A stretch of 64,000 bases of DNA, from the NCBI GenBank assembly GCA_011799875.1, contig CM022297.1, positions 367,145,105-367,209,104 on the forward strand, in the 5' to 3' direction. Shown here one piece after another: positions 45,150-57,327 of this stretch (the first letter of the stretch is position 1; the number at the start of each line of letters is the position of its first letter). Position numbers and translations under genes: made by a program. This stretch comes from Thinopyrum elongatum (lineage: Eukaryota; Streptophyta; Magnoliopsida; Poales; Poaceae). Below the pieces are notes generated by a model. It did not search any database. It worked only from the letters and a program-made list of their open reading frames with translations, and was not told the DNA's origin.

Positions 45150-46816
45150 AGATACGTCTCCAATGTATCTATAATTTATGAAGTATTCATGCCATGTTTA
45201 CAACAATTTTATTTGGTTTTGGTATGATTTGAATGGAACTAACTCGGACTGACACTGTTTTCAGCAGAACTACCGTGGTGTTGTTTTTTGTGTGAAATAA
45301 AAGTTCTCGGAATAGGCTGAAACTTTTTGATGATTTTTTTTGGAACAAAAGAGACCCCCGAAGCTTCATGGGTGGGCCAGAAGAGCGACGAGGAGGGCAC
45401 AACCCACCACGGCGCGCCAGAAAGGGCCTGGATTGCCCCAGTGGGTTGTGCTCAACTCGAGGCCCATCTTCGCGTGATTCTAACGCTGAAAAATCCAATA
45501 AATAGAGAAACCATCAGAAATAACCCTAGATCAGTAGTTCCGCCGCCGCAAGCCTCTGTAGCCATGAAAAATCAATCTAGACCCCGTTCCGGCACCCTGC
45601 CGGAGGGGGAAATCATCACCGGTGGCCATCTTCATCACCCCGACTGCCACCATGATGAGGAGGGAGTAGTCCATCCTCGGGGCTGAGGGTTTGTACCAGT
45701 AGCTATTTTTTAATCTCTCTCTCTTTCTCTCGTGTTCTTGAGATGTCATGTTCTTGATGTATCGCGGGCTTTGTTAATATAGTCGGATCATATGGTGTTT
45801 TCCCCTCTCTATCTTATTGTGGATTGAGTTTTCCCTTTGAGATTTCGTTCTTATCGGATTGAATACTTTTATGGATTTGAGAACACTTTATGTATGTCTT
45901 GCTATGAATACCCATGGTGACAATGGGGTAACATATTGATTCACTTGATATATGTTTGGCACTCAACTCATGGATTCCCGAGGTGACATTGGGGTAATCT
46001 ATGCATAGGGGTTGATGCATGTTCTCGTCTTTGTTTTCCGGTAGAAATCCTGGGGCACTCTTTAAGGTTCTTTGTGTTGGATTGAGTATTATGAATCTGA
46101 AATTGTTTGATGCACATCTCATAATCAACTCACGGATACTCACGGTGACATTGGAGTATCTAGGTGACATTAGAGTTGGTTGATGTGTATCATATGGTGT
46201 TATTTTAGTACGAACTCTTGGTTAGATCGATCGGAAAGAATAGCTTGGTGTTATTTTAGTACGAACTCTAGGATAGATTGATCGGAAAGAATAGCTTTGA
46301 GGTGATTTCATACCCTACAAACAATTTCTTCTTATGTTCTCTGCTAGATAGGAACTTTGGAGTGATTCTTCATCGCACGTTGAGGGAAGGTTATATGATC
46401 CAATTATATTAGCATCGTTGGGAGATTGCACTACTGAAAGTATGGACCCTAGGCCTCATTTTCAAGCATTGCAATACTGTTTGTGCTCCATTTTATCAAT
46501 TGCTACCTTGCTGTTTTTTATTGTTCCTATTACAAAAATCAATATCTACTATCATTACTACACTTGTATCACCATCTCTTCGCCGAACTAGTGCACCTAT
46601 ACAATTTACCATTGTATTTGGTGTGTTGGGAACACAAGAGACTTTTTGTTATTTGGTTGCAGGGTTGATTGAGAGAGACCATCTTCATGCTACGCCTCCC
46701 ACGGATTGATAAACCTTAGGTCATCCACTTGAGGGAAAATTGCTACTGTCCTACAAAACTCTGCGCTTGGAGGCCCAACACGAGTTTACAAGAATAAAGT
46801 TGCATAGTAGACATCA
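45150..46816 (+). mobile_element. Solo LTR (C-type) with perfect 5-bp TSD
   Basis: The LTR runs from (A)GATACGTCTCCAATGTATC to ...GTAGACATCA and aligns along its whole length with the 3' LTR of C (35335-37004). CATCC is duplicated on both sides (45145-45149 and 46817-46821), and there is no internal sequence. Its first base is A where T is expected. It arose by LTR-LTR recombination of a full element inside the second exon-like module of the decayed gene. Confidence 0.92.
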
Positions 46817-49800
46817 CATCCTCACCGACCAACCCAATGATGCTGAGATCGACATGGCTTCGCCAAAGAGGTTGTACACTTGTTGCATCACTTTTTTACT
46901 CTACATGTTATATATACTGTCCACTGAACACGCGTAGTAACGTGAAATACGATTAGTTTCTCCTACTATATGACAAGCAGTGAGGTACCAGGCAACTTAG
47001 CTATCCGTGATGGACTCTCTCGAACGCAATCATTATTTATTTCTGCGCGTTTGAGCTGTGCATTTGTGGATGTGCCTGGGAGTTGAGCTAGTAGGGACGT
47101 GGCCTGGGTCCAAAGTAGTAGAAGTAGTACAAAAACATTTTTGGAGTGTAGGCTTTTCCCTATTCAAGCTTGCCTACTAGAATTGCCAGTGCTTGAAAGG
47201 AAAAGGGAAGGAAAAACATAGGAATTGGAAAGTTTCCTATGGTACTACTATTCATGCATTTGGTTCAAGGAATGGAGCAAAGGAAAACTGTAGGATTTGT
47301 TCCTTTTGTGTCTCCTTGAAAGAAAAACCGTAGGTATTTTAATATCCACTTGGCCTCCTTTTCAAATTCCTATTCATGAAGCACAAGACTAAGAGATAGT
47401 GGCATAATAGAATTATAACCATACATTTTCTTGTGGTTTGACTTAATTTCACCATGCTTCTTTGCATTCCTGTGATCTTCCAATTCTTCTGAACCGAACA
47501 CCCAAATTGGCAGAAATCCTGTGTTTTTGAATTCTCTGTTTTGCACATGCATTCCTATCCTATTCCTGTGCATTTCCTATCCCTGCATTGTTAGAATCCT
47601 CCAATTCAAACAAGCCCTTACAGAATTACCTCTGTTACAGATATGTGTCAAAGAAAGCCTTGTGTGGTTTGTCCCGCTCATGCTGTGCTGTGGTCCACCC
47701 CAGCTCAGCTGCTCCAACGACGGAAGGGTTCACCATAGCAGGGAGCCACCCTCCAGACTATCTTTCGCTGCCTCAGATCTTCTCCCCCGCCGCCGGCAGC
47801 CACGACAACTGTATTACCATCATCAACTGAGCAGATGACCTTGAGGACTACACGGGTCCGCAAGAGAGGTTGCACTCTTTCGTGTTTGCTTACGTTATGC
47901 ATCGCTTAATATGATGACATGCTACTTTATCGTCCTGTTCACCAATTAGACTCCAAGTCAGGTCCAAACTAATGCTCAAACTCGAGTTTTTAAATGGTTG
48001 TGGGGTACATATTGGGGCTGCAATCAATACCATCTGTCTACTATCTGGTTAATCTCGGGTGTCTACTATGAGTTTCATGTTGTGTGGAAACAAACATTAA
48101 AGGAGCTATTATCTGTATTTTTTAACTGAAGCTATTATCTGCCTGCTACCATTGGTTTTGGGTCTATCCACAGTTTGCTACCATCACTCTGGATTTGTGC
48201 ATGCACTCCTTACATAATCTCACTATGTTTTATTCCTATGCATGTCAGTTATTGTACACAATGGTATTGAACATGTAGAGAAAAAGAGACGAGCCTGGCG
48301 TGGCAATAAAATTTGATGCAGACGTCGCTCCATGGTGGGCGCAAAAGCAACCCCCCTCCCCCCATTCCAGACTGTAATCTAGAGGAAGATAACTGTTCAG
48401 AGGGAGCATACCACACCTATTTACCCCCTGAGGTCTTTTGCTCTAACTCGGCATGCTGATGTTGGTCATATCATGCATATGGTGCCTTGCATTGCTTACT
48501 TTATACATAAAATATGTCATCTTCTTAGTTTAGACATGCATTGTGTGAATGCCATCTGTTTAGTTTCTATATCATATGTGTGAATCATGCAATGCCATCT
48601 TGTTTAGCCACACATCATATATGTGAATTTTCCAATGTCATCCTGGTTAGCCAGTCATCTTATATGTGAATTATATCATGTCATCCTTTTTTTATTACGT
48701 ATTATATTTGTCAACAATGTTATTACATTCAATTACTCTGCCTGTGCATGAGCCATTCGACACGGTCATGGAAAAATCTGGAGTGAAAACAAGGTCTTCA
48801 GAGCAGACAATACTATCTGACGAAGCGCATGTCTTGCTAGTTACAGATAGCTCCTCAGAGGAGGATTCAGAGATAGATGACCAGTCCTATTCCCCCCCCC
48901 CCCCGAGGTGCATGCTCTAACTTGGCAGGGTTATATTCCTCATATCGTGCATATGGTGTCTTGCATTGGCATGTCATTTGCTTAGTTTAGACATGCTTTG
49001 TGTGAATGCCACCTGTTTAGTGTCTAATTACCATATATGTGAATTATGCAATGCCATCTTGTTGCAAGACATTATATATGTGAATTATGCAATGCTATCT
49101 TGTTGCAAGGCATTATATATGTGAATTATGCAATGCCATGCTGTTTAGCCAAGCATCATATATGTGAATTATATCATGCCATTCTTTTTTTGTATTACGT
49201 ATTCCATTTGTTGACAATGTTTGTATATTCAACTACTCTTCCTGTGCATCAGCCATTTGAATTGGTGATGGAAAAATCTGGAGTGAAAACAAGCTCTTCA
49301 GAGCAGAAAATGCTACCTGCTGAAGCAAATATCTTGCTGGTTACAGATAGCTCCTCAGAGGAGGATTCAGAGACAGATAACCAGTCCTATTTTCCCCCTG
49401 AGGTGTATGCTCAAACTTGGCAAGGTTATATTACTCATATCATGCATATGTTGTCTTGTAATGGTTAGGTCTTACATCATATACACAATATTGAATGCCA
49501 TCTGCTTAGTTGACACATCATATATGCGATTGCCCTCTGCTCACTTGCTTAGTATATAAATCATATATTTGAATTATATCATGCCATGATGTTTACATAG
49601 ACAGCATGTATCTGAATTATAGCATGCCAACCCATTTTCTAAAGACATAATATAGTTATATCATCTCATCCTATTTACATAGTCATCATATTTTGAATTA
49701 TGTCATCCTATCCGTGAATTATATCATGCCATCATGTTTCCATCGATGGCATGTATGTGAATTATGGCATGCCAACCACTTTAATGGATACATCGTATAG

Positions 49801-51344
49801 TTATATCATGTCATCCTGTTTACATAGTCATCATATTTTGAAATATGTCATTCTATCATGTTTAGTTAGCCATCATATATGTGAAGTTTTGTCATGCTAT
49901 CTTGTTTAATTAGCCATCATATATGTGAAATTATGTCATGCTATCCTGTTTGGTTAGACAACATAAATGTGAATTATTCCATGCCCTATTTTCTTCCCTA
50001 CTATCAATTGCACCTGTCTATCATACAATGTCTGTACATTCAATTACTTTTCTTGTTTATCAGCCATTTGAATTGGAGGGGCCGATGGCAGTATCTATGG
50101 GAGTAAAAACACGGTCTTTAGGAAAAAAATCGTGCTACCCGTCGATGCAGATAGAACCACGGTTGTACTTGCCCAAGAACCAGCCCCACCACATATAACC
50201 CAGACTCACACAGATTGTACCCCTACCTAGTTGGACAGAGAACCAGCTACACCCCTTCTAACCCCAACCCCAGCAGATAGTAACCCAGTTCCAGTTGACA
50301 CAGCACCGTCTCCACCACAGAGCACCCAAACACGAGCAGTTAGTAAGGCAACTGCAGTGCCCAAAGCACGAGGACCACCACTCCGAACCCCAAGTCAATG
50401 CTTAAAGCAGAAGAAGAATTATTCTCATGTCAGGTTCCGTAGCTATGGTTCATACTCCTTTGCTCTTGCATCACTGTATTTACTCATACCAACTAATTTC
50501 AAATTTGAAGGATGCAATTGAAACTCCAATGGCGCAACAGGTATGTTCTAAACCTGTTTCTTTAACCGGTTAGCTGTTGTAACTTGCTCTATGTTGATTT
50601 CAGTTTCAATTGAATAAACAGTTATGTTCTCGCCATGCACATTACAAGTGTTGTTAGTGTTGTGTAGTTTACCACACTTATATTCTGTCTATGCTGCTTT
50701 TTCTTAAACAGATATGATTTGAACTGTCCCTATCTTGATTTGGCAACATAAACTAGAATGATATAGACCATACAGTGACCATACTACATAGATATATGTT
50801 TGTTTCATGCTGTTATCCTGTCCACCTTACTACTGAACTGGTTTACCAAAATTAGTTTCATATACAACATGGTAAACCTGTGATGTGTCTGCTTGTTTCT
50901 CTTTTAGAATGCGGACAAACTATTGGAGAAGAGTACCCCGTTATGCAATGGTAAAGGAAGTAATGTAGATAAGGTTCAAAATAGTGAGGCATCTGTGTTG
51001 GTCTCCAAGAAAGCTGATAAAACTATCTTGACAACAGTGAGACAACCCCAAAGTCCTGTCTTGATGTAGTGTTCGAATTACTGGCCACTACTACTGGCAC
51101 AAGCTCTTCGAACTCGCTGCCTGAATCATTTTGTCTTCTTGAGTCTCAACTTCAAGTTGAAAGACATCGATCAGATGTGCTGCGACACGAAGCCGAAGGA
51201 CTAAGGAAGTCCCTGCAGAATTCAGATGCATACTTTCTGGTGCAACAACAAGCGTTGGAGGATTTAAGTGCCAAACAAGAGAAAGCTAATAAGCTTGCTA
51301 AGCATCTTGCCAGCATGCTGGGTACCCAGGATATTGTTTCTTGA

Positions 51345-52894
51345 GCTCTTCTGAAGTGGTTTCAGTTCTGGACTTGTTTTGATGCGGCGTTTATTTGCAC
51401 TGGTCGCCAACTTTGACAACCAGTGTATGTAATATGCTGCTTTATTCCCCATATTTGCACTGGTGGCGAACTTTGATGCCCAGTGGATGTAATATGTGTA
51501 ATAGCCGTAATAGCCTAGCGTAAGTTGCTTGCTTATTTATTTCCTTGTTGTCTTGTTTATTTGTTTGCTTGTAGCCAGTGCAGTTCTTTTCCCACGGTTT
51601 GCTAGTGGCCGCAATAACCTATTTTTTAAAACTAGGCCACAATAACCATGGGCTACATACGAACCGTTGCCACCATGGTCCTGCTATCTGCTGTAGTGAC
51701 CATGGGCCTCCTACGGGCCTTCTACACGCCGTAGAATCAATGGGCCTTCTATGGGCCATATGATCGATTGGCCAAACATGGGCCAATAACGGACTGCATT
51801 ATGGGCCGTAAATGGGCTAGAGTGGGAATCGTCCGTTCATGGGCCGACCATAATGGGCCGTTAATAGGCCGATGAGTATAACGGGTTTGATTCTATCAAT
51901 AGGCATAACGGGTCGTTAATGGGCCGTATTTGATGACGCTATGAAAACGGCCCAACGGATTAACTGGCCACAAACGGGCCGACTTTAACCATGGGCTGAA
52001 TTTCGCCCACAACCGGAACAGGCCAGTAACGGACCGTAAGTAATTGAATGCTGCAAATCAGCCCAAGAATAAATGGGCCCTTAGAAGGCCGAAAGATAAC
52101 ACGGGCTAGAAACGGCCCAATGGAATAATGGACCGTTAATGGGTATAAAGCGATACAATGTTCATTATGGGCCAGTTTCACCACGGGCCGTTAATGGGCC
52201 AAGAGTTACAAAGGGCCTCATATGGGCCGAAAGACGTCATGGGCCATACATGGGCCAGAAGTTACAATGGGCTGGAATCATATTGGACGGCCCAAATGTC
52301 ACTACTGGGCCTAATTCGGATAGGTTATAATGGGCCGTGAGTTAGCGGGCTGTAAATGGGCTATATGCGAACATGCCGTTAACAGGCTTTAAGTGGGCCA
52401 GGCCGTTACCTTTTGACCAGGTCAAATGGGCTGGCCTTTTGACCTGAATGGGCCACTGTTGGGCCGAGCCACGTGTCGACGTATCATAGGCGCGTCCCGT
52501 CCATTCGCTGGATGACAACTGTCCCAACACTGAGCCGACACATGGATCCGCTGGCGAATGAGAATTTCACACGTGGAAAATCCCCATTGGTCCGGGCTGT
52601 TAACGGGTTATCGGATCCAAACCGGAACCCGATAGCTTAAAGGCGACCCGTTACGGTGGATGCCACGTGTCGATTACCCTTGACGAAAGCGCTTCCATGA
52701 CGCGCCATTTATCGGCATGGAAGTGGACACTTCCGTGATGATAATTTTGGTATTGTCATAGAACACTTGTACAACAGCACATGTATGACTATCTTGATTC
52801 TGTCATAAAATCGCCATGGATGTACATGCATGATAGAAAACGTGACCTACTATGACAAACATGTATCATCACGGAAGTGGTTTTTTTTGTAGTG
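51345..52894 (+). mobile_element. CACTA3: right end with TGGGCC repeat array
   Basis: It ends ...CACGGAAGTGGTTTTTTTTGTAGTG, the reverse complement of a CACTACAAAAAAAACCACTTC terminus. Upstream, 51640-52470 is packed with ATGGGCCGTTAATGGGCC-like words, and 52690-52890 carries longer inverted subterminal motifs ('cttccgtgatgat', 'tatgacaa'). A two-copy repeat ('tttgcactggt-gc-aactttga') lies at 51397-51500. The right flank (TTACTCCG) is element D LTR sequence. The left end of CACTA3 is not in the window or was deleted. Confidence 0.8.
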
Positions 52895-53496
52895 TTACTC
52901 CGTTCTTGTTAACTTAATACACTAGATGCATGCTGGATAGCAGTCGATGTGTGGAGTAATAGTAGTAGATGCAGGCAAGAGTCGGTCTACTTGTCACGGA
53001 TGTGATGCCTATATTCATGATCATTGCCTTAGATATCGTCATGACTTTGCGCTTTTCTATCAATTGCTCAATAGTAATTTGTTTACCCACCATGTGTGTT
53101 CTTTTAAGAGAGAAGCCTCTAGTGAAAACTATGGCCCCCCGGGTCTATTTTTATCATATTATTTTCAGATCTATAAAACCAAAATCCCAAAAATACCTTG
53201 TTGCAATTTATTTACCTTTACTTTATTTTGCACTTTTATTTATCTTTTATACCTATCTCTATCAGATCTCATCCTTGCAAGTAATCGTGAAGGGATTGAC
53301 AACCCCTTTATCGCGTTGGGTGCAAGTTTTTGTTTGTTTGTGTAGGTGCAATCATTGGTGACTTGTGTGTTCCTCCTACTAGATTGATACCTTGGTTCTC
53401 AAACTGAGGGAAATACTTATCTCTACTTTGCTAAATCACCCTTTCCTCTTTAAGGGAAAAACCAACGCAAGCTCAAGAAGTAGCAAGAAGAACTTT

Positions 53497-53513
53497 TGGC
53501 CCCGTTGCCGGGG
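53497..53513 (+). other. Primer-binding site of element D
   Basis: TGGCCCCGTTGCCGGGG differs from the tRNA-Asp complement at one base. It starts 11 nt after the LTR end at 53485. Confidence 0.8.
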
Positions 53514-53699
53514 AGGATCAACATCAAGCCTACCAAGTACCCATCATAAACTCTCATCTCTTGCATTTATATTATTTTCCATTTGCCTCTCATTTTGCTC
53601 TCCCCCACTTCTAAAACGTTTTCAGAAAAACACAAAAATATTTGCCTTTTTATTCGCCTTCTTTCCGTTCGTCTTTTCGTTTGCTTTGAACCTATCACC

Positions 53700-54377
53700 A
53701 TGAGTGATTTTACCATGGCAGAAATAGATGATGGTAGGACTCCCAAAATTGGATGTTCTGCTAATCTGGATGCCAAAACTTTTGTTTTGGGACAAGGGAA
53801 TGTTGTAGGAAAGGGTGCCATCCAAGAATTCTTTAATTGTGTTGGAACTTTGACTTGTGATGATGCTCCTATACTTAAACGAACTAAAACTTATGCGGAA
53901 GCTATTTCCGCACTTGTTCTTAAGCTTGAGAAGAAATTAATCTGTACTCACCCTACCTTGCAAAGATTGCTTTATGAGTTGCATGTTATAAAAGATCTTA
54001 GAGCTAAGAAAATAGCCACCCTTGTCCTTATCAATGAATTTGACTACATAGTACGAGAAGCTAGGGAGATCTTCGATTTTTATGGTATGAACCATGAAAC
54101 ACCGGTAATAGATGAGATACTTTACAATAGTGATTATTTATTAATACGTTTGCCTGGTAATGATCGCATCTTTGATGAGAACCTTAAAAAGGAAGTTCCT
54201 GTTTTGGATATGATTCAACAAGTTTTCAATGATGTTAATCAACAATATTCTAGGGTTGATGCCGGTAATCAAAGGGGATATACAGAGGGGCAACTTGATA
54301 ATGCTAAAATTTATATGGATGATGTGTTTCATGTTATATTTGAAAAACCTCACGACAAAGGCACACCTACGGGATAG
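53700..54377 (+). CDS. 225-aa protein of unknown function in element D
   Basis: An uninterrupted frame from ATG 53700 (MSDFTMAEIDDGRTPKIG) to TAG 54375-54377. It is mostly helical in character, with mixed charge, and two Cys pairs are too sparse for a zinc knuckle. No gag, protease, RT or envelope motif is seen. It sits exactly where the coiled-coil/protease ORF sits in element B, between the same leader and the same 3' region. Its stop lies in sequence homologous to the last codons of the B protein (shared 'gaataccaaa-atgacaat'). This looks like replacement of one ORF by another in a shared backbone. The intact frame suggests recent selection or a recent source copy. Confidence 0.65.
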   Translation: MSDFTMAEIDDGRTPKIGCSANLDAKTFVLGQGNVVGKGAIQEFFNCVGTLTCDDAPILKRTKTYAEAISALVLKLEKKLICTHPTLQRLLYELHVIKDLRAKKIATLVLINEFDYIVREAREIFDFYGMNHETPVIDEILYNSDYLLIRLPGNDRIFDENLKKEVPVLDMIQQVFNDVNQQYSRVDAGNQRGYTEGQLDNAKIYMDDVFHVIFEKPHDKGTPTG

Positions 54378-57310
54378 AATACCAAAGATGACAATCCTAG
54401 ATCTATGCAATATGCCCAGCTCGGGGCGTAAAACAATAGCGCTTGTTGGGAGGCAACCCAATTTTATTTTCTGTTTTTGTTCTTGCTTCTGTTTTTCAAT
54501 AAATATGCAATTATACTTCTGTTATAATTGTGTTTTAATGTTTTAATTAGTGTTTGAGCCAAGTAAGACCTTTGGGATGATTTGGAAGATTGTTGATTTG
54601 ATTCAGACAAAAAACAGAAACTTTTGCGTCTAGTAGCAGAATTGTTAAAATTTGCTGGAACATGCAAAAATACTGAATTTTTTTACACAAGATTGATATA
54701 CAAATTGTCTACATTTTCCTAATATTCTCAGAATTTTTGGAGTTACAGAATTATGATCTTAATTTGGGTCTTTACAGACTATTCTGTTTTTGACAGATTC
54801 TGTTTTCATTGTGTTGTTCGCTTATTTTGATGGATCTATGGATAGTATCGGGGGGTATGAGCCATGGTGAAGTTAGAATACAGTAGATATAATACAAATA
54901 TAAAATTGGAATGGGTTTACAACAGTACCTAAAGGTGGAGATTTATTTTATTATACTAACAAATCTCATTAGTTTTTTGTTGAGTTTTGTGTTGTGAAGT
55001 TTTCAAGTTTTGGATAAAATTTCGATGGACTAAGGAATAAGTAGTGGTAAGAGCCTAAGCTTGGTGATGCCCAAGGCACCCCAAGGTAATATTCAAGGAC
55101 AACCAAGCATCAAATCTTGGGGATGCCCCGGATGGCATCCCCTCTTTTGTCTATGATCCATCGGTAAATTACTTGAGGCTATATTTTTATTCACCACATG
55201 ATATGTGTTTTGCTTGGAGCGTCTTGTATTATATGAGTCTTTGATTTATTTGCTGTTTAGTTTGCCACAATCATCCTTGCTGTACACACCTTTTGAGAGG
55301 GACACGCATTAATCATGAATTTATTAGAATACTCTATGTGCTTCACTTATATCTTTATAGCTAGGTAGTTGCTCTAGTGCTTCACTTATATCTTTTAGAG
55401 CACGACAAAGGTTATATTTTGAAGAAATTGATGAACTCTCATGCTTCACTTATATTATTTTGAGAGTCTTATAAATACTATGGCAATTTGCTTAGGTTAT
55501 GAATTTAGTCCTAATATGATGGGTATTCAAGAGGGATATAATAAAAACTTTCCTGAAGATCATTGAATATATGAGAAGTTTGATTCCTTGCATTTGTTTT
55601 GAGATATAAAGATGGTGATATTAGAGTCATGCTAGTGAGTAATTGTGGTTTAGTAAGAATATTTGTGTTAAGGTTTGTGATTCCCGAAGCATGCACGTAT
55701 GGTCTCTCGTTATGCGATGAAGTTGGAGCATGATTTATTTTTTATTGTCTTCCTTATGAGTGGCGGTCGGGGACGAGCGATGGTCTTTTCCTACCAATCT
55801 ATCCCCCTAGGAGCATGCATACTAGTACTTTGCTTCGAGGGCTAATAAACTTTTGCAATAAGTATGTGAGTTCTTTATGACTAATGTTGAGTCCATGGAT
55901 TATACGCACTCTCACCTTTTCCGCATTTTGGTAGCCTCTTCGGTACCGTGCATTGCCCTTTCTCACCTTAAGAGTTGGTGCAAACTTCACTGGTGCATCC
56001 AAACCCCGTGATATGTTACGCTCTTTCACACATAAGCCACATTATATCTTTCTCTAAATAGCCACCATACCTACCTATTATGGCATTTCCATAGCCATTC
56101 CGAGATATATTGCCATGCAACTTCCATTGTTCCATTTTATTATGACACATACCATCATTGTCATATTGCTTTGCGTGATCATATAGTTGACATAGTATTT
56201 GTGGCTTGGCCACCGTTCATATTTTTTATACATGTCACGCTAGATCATTGCACATCCCGGTACACCGCCGGAGGCATTCATATAGAGTCATATTTTTATT
56301 CTTGTATCGAGTTGTAATTCTTGAGTTGTAAGTAAATAAAAGTGTGATGATCATCATTATTAGAGCATTGTCCCATGTGAGGAAAGGATGATCGAGACTA
56401 TGATTCCCCCATAAGTCGGGATGAGACTCCGGACTTAAATAAAAAAGGGGCCAAAGATCCCAAAATAAAAAAGAGGCCAAAGTGCCCAAAACAAAAAAAA
56501 GAGAGAAAAAATTAAAAAAATGAGAGAGAAAGAGAGAAGGGACAATGTTACTATCCTTTTCCACACTTATGCTTCAAAGTAGCACCATGTTCTTCATGAT
56601 AGAGAGTCTCCTATTTTGTCACTTTCATATATTACTAGTGGGAATTTTTCATTATAGAACTTGGCTTGTATATTCCAATGATGGGCTTCCTCAAATGCCC
56701 TAGGTCTTCATGAGCAAGCAAGTTGGATGCACACCCGCATAGTTTTCTTTTTGAGTTTTCATACACTTATAGCTCTAGTGCATCCGTTGCATGGCAATCC
56801 CTACTCCTTGCATTGACATCAATTGATGGGCATCTCCATAGCCCATTTATTAGCCTCGTCAATGTGAGACTTTCTCCTTTTTTGTCTTCTCCACACAACC
56901 TCCACCATCATATTCTATTCCACCCATAGTGCTATATGCATGGCCCATGCTCATGTATTGCGTGAGAGTTGAAAAAGCTGAAGCGCGTTAAAAAGTATGA
57001 ACTAATTGCTTGGCTTGTCATCGGGGTTGTGCATGATAAATACTTTTATGTTAAGAAGATAGAGCATGACAAGATTTTATAATTTTGTAGGGATAACTTT
57101 CTTTAGCCATGATATTTTGGGTAGACATGATTCCTTTTAAGTATGCTTGAAGTATTATTGTTTTTATGTCAATATTAAACTTTTGTTTTGAATCATATGG
57201 ATCTGAATATTCTTGCCACATTAAGAAAGATTGCATGATAAACATTTTAGGTAGCATTCCACATCAAAAATTCTGTTTTTATCATTTACCTACTCGAGGA
57301 CGAGCAGGAA
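54378..57310 (+). other. 3' untranslated region of element D
   Basis: It contains the post-ORF hairpin (54438-54462, GTTGGG/CCCAA arms), PPT-like strings near 55057 and 55115, a 9-bp hairpin at 55119-55142, and an A-rich tract near 56440-56540. It is colinear with B 14700-17550. No gene is seen. Confidence 0.7.
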
Positions 57311-57327
57311 TTAAGCTTGGGGATGTT

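Larger units (their letters stand above)
44007..51344 (+). pseudogene. Decayed multi-exon gene, probably the second ORF of CACTA3
   Basis: Exon-like pieces, left to right: a Pro/Arg-rich start at ATG 44007 (MVPPPIPSAPHSYTEAAK); an Ala/Leu-repeat stretch at 44409-44815; three related modules ending in AAGAG/GTT donors (near 44370, 46870 with the solo LTR inside, and 47868); two duplicated exons (48753-48929 and 49253-49424) encoding EKSGVKT...DSSSEEDSE; a diverged third copy fused to a Pro/Thr-rich exon (50064-50434, with a frameshift and a TAG at about 50230); and a last exon (50908-51344) ending in a coiled coil (KSLQNSDAYFLVQQQALEDL) and TGA. The last exon has a frameshift near 51060. Function unknown. 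Position just inside a CACTA right end suggests a CACTA-encoded accessory protein or a captured gene. Confidence 0.5.

Noticed and set aside
53622..53825. Minus-strand frames opposite the element D ORF
   Set aside because: Short, overlapping the conserved plus-strand ORF, and without motifs.
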